From Xylocopa sonorina (Eukaryota > Arthropoda > Insecta > Hymenoptera > Apidae): 64,000 nt of DNA. The notes under the pieces are model-generated. The model was given only the letters and a program-made list of their open reading frames with translations. It was not told where the DNA came from and did no database searches. The translations under genes were made by a program, and so were the position numbers. Positions 56,131-64,000 of the stretch are shown here, one piece after another. The stretch lies in NCBI RefSeq assembly GCF_050948175.1, contig NC_135198.1:13506001-13570000 (forward strand), read 5' to 3'. Each line of letters starts with the position of its first letter. The stretch's first letter is position 1.

Positions 56131-57987
56131 TCGAATTGAGCAATCGAACGGTAACAGGTATAGAAGGTGTATAGAGCGCGCGCGCTCGCCACTCCTTCCG
56201 TGCAAATTTATGGAAAAAGTACTCCGGTTCGAGTCGTTCTCGTGATTAGCAGTTCTCCGTGAAATAGCCCGGCCCGAACCGTCCTGCTACCGCCCACCTT
56301 ACCGACGGTGCAATTAACGTAATCCGATCGATTACACGTTACCTTTGGTACGCGCGATTAGCTGATAGCCGCAATTGGAATCGTTAGGACGTCGGCGGGC
56401 GGCCGAAAACTGCCAACTAAAATGATGACTACACCTTGGCTTCTTTTTGTTTTTTCTCTCTCGCCACTCGGAAAAGTTTTCTCTCGCTTTCCGTAACGAG
56501 CCTCGGCGGCTATTAATCTTGGCGGCGTACGACGGAGGGAAACGCGGCGTAATTAATTCAAATCGCTGCGACGAAGAGCTCGTCGTCGTAAATAAAGAAA
56601 CCGCGCCCGCGGGTTCTGCCGCGCCGCGAGGCGATAAAAAGAAAAGAGGAGAAAAACGAGAGAAAAGAATGCCTCGCGACTCCTCGTTGCCAGGTTGCTC
56701 GACATTAATCGACGAGCGAGCTCGAACCGAACGACACGTGCACGCACCAAACGGAGGACGAACCCTCCTCGAGGCAACCCTTTTTCGTCGCAAGCGACGC
56801 GCAAGCTGACGGTTACCGTCGTTCCTCCGCGAGCAACGGTCATCCTGGACCGTTTCAGGAGGACGAACTCGATTCGAAAACTGGATTCCGATGCCGGCCT
56901 GAACGAGGCCGAGGCCGAAGGGAAACATAATAGCAGCCTCCGGAAAGTGGAACTTTGAACCGATCCCGAAACAAGGGTGCGGAACCGGAGCTGAGAGAGG
57001 GAACGGCGAATCTCGAATCTCGAATCGATAATAAGACAAATTGCTCGGATGCCGGGTGTAATTAAAGTTCCGGTGGAAGCGAGCGGTGGCGATATCTTCG
57101 ATCGCGCGGAATCCGTGAGTCGCGCGGCTGGTTTCTCTGCTATCGGTGTCGCGAGGCTGGCGTCCCGCGGTATCGACAGTCAATCGCGGGGTAGAGCCGG
57201 TCAACGAGAGCTTCTCCGACCGCGGATACGATAAACGATCGCAACGAAACGTGCCCAGCTGGTGTAAAAGAGCGAGAGACCAGTCGGAGAATTCTGCGAG
57301 CGGCCCTCTCCCGCGAGTCCCGAAGGCTAGAGAAGACACCTAGGGAATTGAGGCAAAACCGGTCCAGTCGGATCCGGAGCACCCGCTGCTCGGTCCGAGC
57401 TGCCTACTATTCGCTCCGCTACCTGGTCTCCTCGCTCGCCTCTTTCTCCCCGGACGCGAAACCGAACTACGTCGAGGAAAAAGTCGAGCGTCGATGACGC
57501 GACTCGGATGGAACGTCGCCGTCGCGGTCGCAGTCAGCGTTGTTAGCTCACGCCTATGACGAATCGTCGCGCGAATCACCTAAGGACACCTGCCCTCTCT
57601 CTTTTCCGCTTTTCCCCTGCGCTCGCCGCTTCCTCGTCTCCCCTATCGTTTCGTCGCCGCGTAAGCGAAATACCGGTTAGGAACGCTCGGTTTTCACCCG
57701 GTGACCCCGACGATCCTTGGACGCGGACGTCGCGCGACGTTCGAACTTTGAGCGACGACGCGAAACCAACGCGCGCGGACCGGAAACTTTCCCAGAGCAG
57801 AGAGAAGGGGAGAACGGGATAAACCTCGCCAAGGGTTGGAGGCGCGTTACACGGAACAGCGCAGCGGCGGCACGTACCGAAAAGGATCGTGCCCAACGAA
57901 CGCGCTCGAAGGATTACGCGTATCCCTCGGAGGCTCACCTTCGGCATTCTGCTCGTCCCGAGGCTGGCTGGCTGGTCCGTGGTGCCC

Positions 57988-58008
57988 CGCGCGCGCGCGC
58001 GCGCGCGC
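57988..58008. repeat. (CG)n microsatellite
   Basis: About ten CG units. Confidence 0.93.
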
Positions 58009-59257
58009 TCGCACGATTTCGCCCGAAAACGTCTCTCGCGTTTCGTAGAAAACGGGACGCGAGATAGGAGGAGGATAGGAGGAGAGGCGCGGGAGACCAC
58101 GAACAGAAGAAAGGAGAGGAATCGACGCGTTGGACTGGCTCGCGCGCCACGCCGCCGGTTTTCCACTTTCGTCCACCAGCCGGATTACATTCCCGAGGTC
58201 TTAACGAGACGTAATTACACGACGAAAGGTACGAAGCGACGGATGCCTTCGGAATATAGCTACTAACACGATAATTGCCGCTATTACGCTCTGAAACGCT
58301 GTTCGCCTACTAATCGTCCGCGTTCGAAGCAGTCCCCCATTGATCGATCGGAATTGATAGCCGGCTTTACGCGCGCGTTCCTTTCCTCGCTTCCGTCCAG
58401 CTTTCGTGCCGCTTCCGGCGCCGATCGAACGAAAATCTGCCGGTGGAAACGCGTTTACCTGCCCGCTGCGCGTCGCGTAATCCTGTAAGCGCCCCCTTAT
58501 CACGCTTCGCTCGTCCCATTCTCGCCCCGTCTTAACTTCCACGGATTAGAAACTGTTTCTCTCGTGCGGCGTTAACCTTTTTTTTTTCTTTTTTTTCCTC
58601 CGCGTTCCCCGTTTTCCATCGCGTTTCCGTCCGGGGCTGCTGTGTGTCGGGTCGACGCACAGTCCGGTATCCCACTGTGTGCGCGCACGGCCTCGCTCCC
58701 GTTTCGCACCGCGAGCGGCAAATCCTCGGGCGGCAGCAGCCGTCGGTACGTTGCGTACCCTCTTCTTCGCGCGCCTCGATCGAACGTTCGCAGATGCCGG
58801 ATACTCCCACGCGAGCTGGCCGGACGAATTTTACGAACGATAAATAATCCCGCGATGCGGTCGCCGAGGCTTATCGCGCGCGGTGTCGCGCGGCGTGGCG
58901 CGGCGTGGCGCCGCGAAAAAAATACCGCGGACCAGGTATATTCTTCGCTTTGGAGAGCACGAACCCCGGGCCGATGCACGGATAAAGCTGAATCCATAAT
59001 TCCTCTTTCTCTTTTCCCTGTTGCGCGTACCATCCGTAATTAATGAACACCGCGTAGAATGGGGAGAATTATTGCACGCTTACGGCCGCGCGCGAGCTCT
59101 TTTATGAAAAGGGCCGAGATTGAAATCGTGCCCCACGGATACTACGGTGCTCCCGGGGAATTTATGCCCGTTCCGTAAAACGGGGAAAGGAACGCGTCAT
59201 TGGACACATGTCGCGCCACCGGTCTTTCGATCCGACGCGACAACGAAATCTCCTCCT

Positions 59258-59278
59258 CGCGCGCGCGCGCGCGCGCGC
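59258..59278. repeat. (CG)n microsatellite
   Basis: About ten CG units. Confidence 0.93.
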
Positions 59279-59535
59279 CTCTATTTAGAAGACGCGTTAG
59301 AAGCCGAGAACGAACAACAGCTGCGCGAGCGAACCGTCGCGAGCGGCGAAACACGTTCGAACAAAAACCAGCTTCGATCTCGGAGGATAATAGGACCAGT
59401 GGTGAAAAGGCGGGTGAAAACCTGGCGCCCTAACATCCACTCCATCATCGGACGTCGACTTTGACCATCGCCGGATTCCTTCCTCCCCTGATCGTCTTCT
59501 CCTCGTTTGCGACTGTCCGCGTATCGTCAAAGATA

Positions 59536-59568
59536 AAGAGAGAGAGGGAGAGAGAGAGAGAGAGAGAA
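59536..59568. repeat. (GA)n microsatellite
   Basis: GA tract with one GGGA interruption; the first long GA-oriented tract after 53 kb. Confidence 0.95.
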
Positions 59569-59827
59569 GTGTACGAGGGGCGAAACTCGTTCGGGCAATT
59601 AAAGAGGGGATGCGACATCGATAGGAACAACGTCCTCCGAATACGTAAACGGGCGTGCGCGGAGCGTCGAGGTGGAGTTTCCCCGGCGGGTAAATATTTC
59701 GTCGGTCGTTAAATTTGTCACCGGGCCCGTGGTTGGAATTCGTACGTCCGCAATCCCTTCGGAGTCGCGCGTTCTAGTTTATAACGGCACCCGGTAGATT
59801 CGGTGGTGTCCGATAGCGCCCCTCGAA

Positions 59828-59835
59828 ATTTGCAT
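59828..59835 (+). promoter_or_regulatory. POU octamer ATTTGCAT
   Basis: Perfect octamer in AAATTTGCATCGCATTTACAT. Confidence 0.33.
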
Positions 59836-60389
59836 CGCATTTACATCCGATTGCGGCGAGGAGGGCACCTGCCCTTCGTGGGTCAGGGACGCGACGCGGT
59901 CGTTATTATTTCGGGTGTAGGTGGTTTCGGGTACCGCGATCGATCTCGCGTCGAGTCGCGTCGCCTCGCGTCGCCTCTCGCGGGATCGTCGCCGGACGCG
60001 AGCGCTCAAGGTAAAACGAGAAGAGTCAGGGTCGTAGGTGCAGTTACGTCGGAATTGAACATTATTTTCAGCGAGTGCCGGCCACTTAACTTGGCCGAGC
60101 GTGTGCGCGTACGTGCGTGTCGTATGGGTCCTATTATCGCGGCCACTTGCCGGGCACCACCACCGTTCGTTACAGTCCGGCTGCGAAAGTTCGCGCCGTT
60201 CTTTCGATCCGTTCCGTCGTCTTCCGGAATTCGCGCGGCCACTTTCGATTCTATCCTCGCTGCTCGTGGGACGACGCATCGTCACCTTCTCCTTGACATT
60301 TTCCCTCCCTCGGCACTCCTATCGAACACCTACGGACCGATCGACCGCGTGGTGGTTCATCCGTGCCTCGCAGACCGCAGCCTTTTCGA

Positions 60390-60412
60390 GCAGAGAGAGA
60401 GAGAGAGAGAGA
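60390..60412. repeat. (GA)n microsatellite
   Basis: About ten GA units. Confidence 0.94.
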
Positions 60413-60499
60413 AACAAAAGGAAGAAGGTAGGAAGGAAGCGCGAAAAGATCGATCGTAGACATCGATAAAATTGAGAATGCACACGCGGTCTCTCGGTT

Positions 60500-60522
60500 T
60501 TAATGAATGAACGAACGAACGA
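60500..60522. repeat. (GAAC)n array
   Basis: Four to five GAAC/GAAT units. Confidence 0.88.
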
Positions 60523-60557
60523 ACGTCTCGTGGATGCGGCTAGGAGGGGTGCGGACG

Positions 60558-60598
60558 AGAAGCAGAAGAAGAAGAAGAAGAAGAAGAAGAAGAAGAAG
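60558..60598. repeat. (GAA)n microsatellite
   Basis: About twelve perfect GAA units. Confidence 0.95.
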
Positions 60599-60689
60599 GG
60601 GCCACGCGGAGAAACAAACGCACACATCCCTACGGAAGAGAGTTAACGAGCGTTCGTGTGACGGCCTAGCAGCGGGACGCAGCATGCAG

Positions 60690-60722
60690 ACGGAACGGAA
60701 CGAGACGGAACGGAACGGAACG
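60690..60722. repeat. (GGAAC)n array
   Basis: About six pentamers with one GAGAC variant. Confidence 0.92.
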
Positions 60723-60817
60723 CGGATAGGTTGTGGTGGCCGCGCGGATCTACATAATGTTTATTATGCTAACCTAGGCCAACGCGCTTGCATCAACAAG
60801 TGTTATATTATCATTCA

Positions 60818-60823
60818 AATAAA
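60818..60823 (+). other. Poly(A) signal AATAAA
   Basis: Sits in TTCAAATAAAATGTTTTAATC inside a non-repetitive AT-rich island from about 60740 to 60850. Confidence 0.38.
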
Positions 60824-60855
60824 ATGTTTTAATCTGCATACGTTTTATCGGGCTC

Positions 60856-60882
60856 CCGCGGGCATGCGGAATGTGCCCGCGG
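60856..60882. other. Perfect 9-bp GC-rich hairpin
   Basis: CCGCGGGCA at 60856-60864 pairs exactly with TGCCCGCGG at 60874-60882 around a nine-base loop. It begins 33 bases after the AATAAA on the plus strand. Confidence 0.7.
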
Positions 60883-61567
60883 CACGAGACACGCGTACCA
60901 CGCCGGAACGGACACGCGCCCCCCTGGCAGCAGCCTAGCGACGACCCTCGCGCGCGTACCCTAGAGCCTAGCCTCCGCGTCCTTTCAACCCGCCCGCTTA
61001 CAATTATCCTCTCGTACCGATCCCATCGAAATCTCCCGATTCGATTACCCTCCCGAGCTGTTCCGCGAGTGCTCGCGCGTCTCTCGGTGCACCTGAACCT
61101 TGTACGCGTACGGTGATCAATTTTCAGGAATCGCGTCGCCGGCGTGTCAGCGGCGTGTCAGCGGCCGCGCGCTACCAATTACGCCGGGGCCGTACCGACC
61201 CGCTCGGATATGTTTTCGGGTTAGTCAGTAGATCGGTGGTGGACGTTTGCCCTCAATTAACTTTATAAGTGAGTAAGGAGGCGTGCGGCTAGCCGAGCAT
61301 CCGTCGCTGTTCGCCGGTATTTCGCGTTTACGCGCGCCACCGTTTTAACCCGTCCACCAGCGAATTTTCCAAGCGCGTCGCGCGACGGGCGAGGCTCCGA
61401 AACCGGCGATCGCACGCGCACCGCTCGGGACTACCTAAAACGAGCCTCGTAACGGCAGCTCGCACGCACACACCGCGCCTCGTACCCGCGTAGGAAAAAC
61501 GGCCAAACGTCGTCCGTACGATCGCACCGAGAGACACTCTCGCGAGTGACGCCTACGCGGTTGTTTG

Positions 61568-61588
61568 CGAGAGAGAGAGAGAGAGAAA
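61568..61588. repeat. (GA)n microsatellite
   Basis: About ten GA units. Confidence 0.94.
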
Positions 61589-61779
61589 GATCGCGTTTAT
61601 ACAACCGTACGCGTTGACCGAACGAGACTCGTACAGGTGTACGTTTCACGAATGCGCGCGTAGGCTCGTTTACTTAGCCAATGCCATACCTGAGTTATTT
61701 ATCTGTCTTTTGCCCGGCAGCGGCGAGCAAAACCGAGAATGCCTCTCCTATCCTACACGAGGCAACGCGCCTCCTAGAG

Positions 61780-61828
61780 AGCCGAGCCGAGCCGTGCCGC
61801 GCCGTGCCGCGCCGCGCCGCGCCGCGTC
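61780..61828. repeat. (GCCGN)n pentamer array
   Basis: GCCGA, GCCGT and GCCGC units in turn, a degenerate pentamer repeat. Confidence 0.92.
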
Positions 61829-61861
61829 GTACGCGTGGGTCCGGAGCTCCGTTCAAGGCCT

Positions 61862-61895
61862 ACCTGCCTGCCTGCCTGCCTGCCCGCCTGCCTGC
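61862..61895. repeat. (CCTG)n array
   Basis: About seven CCTG units with one CCCG variant, followed by a CTAGCTAGCTTGCTTGC degenerate tail. Confidence 0.94.
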
Positions 61896-62089
61896 TAGCT
61901 AGCTTGCTTGCGTTGCTTCTCGACGACGTCGCTCCTCTCCTCCACCTCGCGACTACTCGCTACGCAATATCGGCCACGCATCGTGGAAAGAATGGTCGCG
62001 AGTCGGTTTGGAAATTGGCGAATCCTCGACTTGTCCTCGATCGTTGGGCGTCGATCGGAGGCCGCGAGAGGAAATCGCGAGAGGTGTGG

Positions 62090-62119
62090 GTATATACATA
62101 TATACATATATATATATGC
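62090..62119. repeat. (TATACA)n/(TA)n array
   Basis: Alternating TATACA units pass into pure TA. Confidence 0.92.
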
Positions 62120-62185
62120 GTGTACCTAAAGGATGGACGAGGCTCGTACGTGGCTCGACGAGCTCTCCGTAGCCGGATTGTCAAG

Positions 62186-62193
62186 TGACGTCA
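62186..62193. promoter_or_regulatory. CRE palindrome TGACGTCA
   Basis: Second perfect CRE of the window, in AAGTGACGTCAGCG. No other bZIP site lies next to it. Confidence 0.3.
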
Positions 62194-62271
62194 GCGCACC
62201 GGAAATGGAATGTAGGTAGCTGTGCTTATTAAGCTTCGCTGGCTGCCCGAAGAGGAAGAGACGAACGAAAA

Positions 62272-62319
62272 GAGAGACGAAGAGAGAGAGAGAGAGAGAG
62301 TGAGAGAGAGAGAGAGAGT
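62272..62319. repeat. (GA)n microsatellite
   Basis: About 40 bases of GA with a single T interruption. Confidence 0.96.
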
Positions 62320-62740
62320 GGGAGAAGGATGAGATTCAATTGTTTCCTCCGCACACGCGTGCCGCGTATCGTCCAACGTCGTTCCTTCTCGCGGTCGCGC
62401 TCCCGCTCGCATACGCGTACGAACCGCGTATAGGTACGCGAGGTTTGTACAGGCGTAAGTAAGTACTTACGTATCCCTACGTCCGTTCGCGGACGCAAAC
62501 GGGAGACTCGCGCGACGATCCTAGTGTGGGCATCGGCTATTAAATCAATGCGCCGCTGTCAGGATCTGTTCACGCCTCGCTAATGCGCCCGTGGAATGTC
62601 AACGAGCCGAGCTCGCGAAAACTCTCGAGATCCTAGCCAATTACGCGGCACCGTGTCGTAAATTAACTGGACGCGCTTCCACTTTGCGTAGCTGCGCTTT
62701 CCAGTCGTTCGCCGCTGCCGGCGAGCCACTACCACCTTAA

Positions 62741-62857
62741 TCATTATTACGATTATTATTATTATTATTATTCTTATTACTATTATTACTTTTATCCTTA
62801 TCGTTATCGTTATCGTTATTGTTAATTATTATTATTATTATTATTATTATTATCATC
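62741..62857. repeat. (TTA)n with (CGTTAT)n compound array
   Basis: TTA arrays at 62741-62772 and 62821-62853 flank a set of CGTTAT hexamers. Confidence 0.94.
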
Positions 62858-63458
62858 GAAGCGTAAATAATATGAAGGTCGCGCGAATGGCAACAACTCA
62901 TTGGGCCGAAAGGAGGAGGAAAGCTGGATCCGGCGCGCGTTGCTCGACGCAGACGTCACCGATACGCCTATAACGATAATTTCGGTAGGTGTGAACCAGA
63001 AGGGTTGCGGAGCCTCGAAGGAGAGGAACGAGACGAGAGACGAGGGGAACCGGAGGTGGCCACCGAGGAGCGCGCATGTCTTCTTCCCTTTCCGAGCTCT
63101 CTCCGGGGGTAGTCGGCGCCTGCGCCACCCGACTCTTCCCCGTCTTCCCTATCCCCACCGCGCGACCTTTCTCTTCTCCTGTCACCACCATCGCGTACGC
63201 ACACCTTACTTTCTATTTCTTTTCCGGCTCCCCCTTTTATATTTTCTTTCTCCTCCTATCTTTCTTTTTTTTCTCTTTTTCTTTCGCTTCTCACTTCTCT
63301 CCACCCTTCCTGATCCGCGTCCATCTCCGCGCTCGACGACCGTTTCACCCCCTTTCTCAGCTCGAAGCTCGTTATTCGCGCGTGTCACGCACCGACGCGA
63401 CCAGCCAGCGAAACCCATCCGACCGATCCGAATCGTGGCGAGTCAAACATGGAGATGA

Positions 63459-63545
63459 CGGCGACGACGACGACGATGATGATAATGATGATAATAATAA
63501 TAACGATAATAATAATAATAATAGTAATAATAATAACAACAACTG
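63459..63545. repeat. (GAC)n-(GAT)n-(AAT)n compound array
   Basis: A graded series GAC to GAT to AAT to AAC in one register, closely resembling the composition of 45640-45765. Confidence 0.95.
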
Positions 63546-63950
63546 TTACTACTAGTGGCACTAGTGGCAACAGAGGTGCAATCTCGTTAAGTGGACAGAC
63601 CGACGACGACCGGTTATGTCACACTTGGTCCCGCAAAAATTACGTTGCCTCGATTTGCGCCACCGTCTCGAGAGATCCTAGCGATCGATAGGGAAGCCCG
63701 CTCGGCGGATTGAAACCTGTTCTTAAAATTGATTTAACGGTTACCCGTTTCAGACCGGCTCGTCGATTTCCCTTGAAACGCAGCCCGAACAAAGAATTCC
63801 CCTACCGAGGAAAAGAACGAATCGGCCCTGCGCGTGTCGTATCTCGCCCGTTAATCGTGCACTCGTTGCCATGCATAATTAAAGGCAATTCGCGCTTCCA
63901 CGTAATAATCGCGGACTCGCGTGGATGCGCTTCGAAGCCGCGGCACGAGC

Positions 63951-63994
63951 CTCTCGTCTCGTCTCGTCTCGTCTCGTCTCGTCTCGTCTCGTCG
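63951..63994. repeat. (GTCTC)n array
   Basis: Eight perfect pentamers close to the window end; the reverse complement is the GAGAC/GACGA family seen elsewhere. Confidence 0.96.
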
Positions 63995-64000
63995 GCCGTC

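Larger units (their letters stand above)
55198..60071. other. Noncoding stretch
   Basis: No gene recognised. It includes AT-rich homeodomain-type patches at 55790-55870 and 56085-56150, GAC and CG arrays, an octamer and a 335-codon minus-strand frame judged to be chance. Confidence 0.55.
60072..60840 (+). other. Candidate plus-strand terminal exon
   Basis: A splice-acceptor-like ACATTATTTTCAG (AG at 60070-60071) precedes a frame open for 128 residues to TAG at 60457-60459. About 360 bases later AATAAA lies at 60818-60823 in an AT-rich island, with a TGTTTT element after it. The frame's C-terminal part is a GA-repeat-encoded Glu/Arg/Lys stretch, which is suspicious. The poly(A) island is the stronger half of the evidence; the coding half is weak and a noncoding transcript is as likely. 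Confidence 0.2.
60883..64000. other. Noncoding stretch
   Basis: No gene recognised. It holds the arrays listed below, a second perfect CRE and AT-rich trinucleotide arrays. The window ends inside or just after a pentamer array. Confidence 0.6.

Noticed and set aside
56226..56236. tRNA B-box-like GGTTCGAGTCG
   Set aside because: No A-box or cloverleaf upstream on that strand, and the last B-box base does not match.
56332..57339. 335-codon minus-strand open frame
   Set aside because: Arg/Ser/Pro-rich throughout, no recognisable motif, overlapping open frames in other phases.

Overview
This looks like noncoding animal nuclear DNA, most likely from a hymenopteran insect and perhaps a bee. It is GC-rich with very abundant CpG and dense in perfect di-, tri-, tetra- and pentanucleotide repeats, with no bacterial-style gene packing and no recognisable transposon protein. 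The taxonomic call is inference from base composition and repeat style; no gene or rRNA supports it. I recognise no known protein-coding gene, tRNA, rRNA, known microRNA or CRISPR array. The many long open frames are what CpG-rich, stop-poor DNA and in-frame microsatellites would give.

Layout. 0-5 kb holds a diverged ~72-bp direct duplication (1590-1660 and 2092-2163) that brackets two tetranucleotide arrays of opposite orientation, plus a strong minus-strand G-quadruplex motif. 5-25 kb is repeat-punctuated DNA with several regulatory-looking islands: a perfect SOX-like dyad beside a POU octamer (10.23-10.29 kb), homeodomain-rich patches (12.9-13.0 and 23.7-25.2 kb), and a C/EBP plus CRE cluster (15.4 kb). 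25-45 kb is mostly microsatellite-rich DNA, with a 14-bp stem-loop at 25.5 kb, a tandem octamer pair at 38.3 kb and K50-type homeodomain sites at 44.8 kb.

45-61 kb holds the best evidence for transcription units. On the minus strand there are two candidate terminal exons. One has a clean 3' splice site at 47044, a short reading frame, a long AT-rich 3' UTR and two AATAAA signals (45.9 and 45.5 kb). The other has an acceptor at 53791 and AATAAA at 53625-53630. On the plus strand there is a candidate terminal exon with AATAAA at 60818-60823. The minus-strand pair would fit alternative last exons of one gene whose upstream exons lie to the right, possibly beyond the window. This is a model, not a demonstration.

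The long CT/GA tracts are strongly strand-biased: CT on the plus strand through most of 5-52 kb, then only GA after 59 kb. Perfect ATTTGCAT octamers seem more common than simple base composition predicts. No self-contained new molecular system is visible. The items worth testing are the candidate terminal exons, the octamer and SOX elements, and the repeat architecture at 1.6-2.2 kb.
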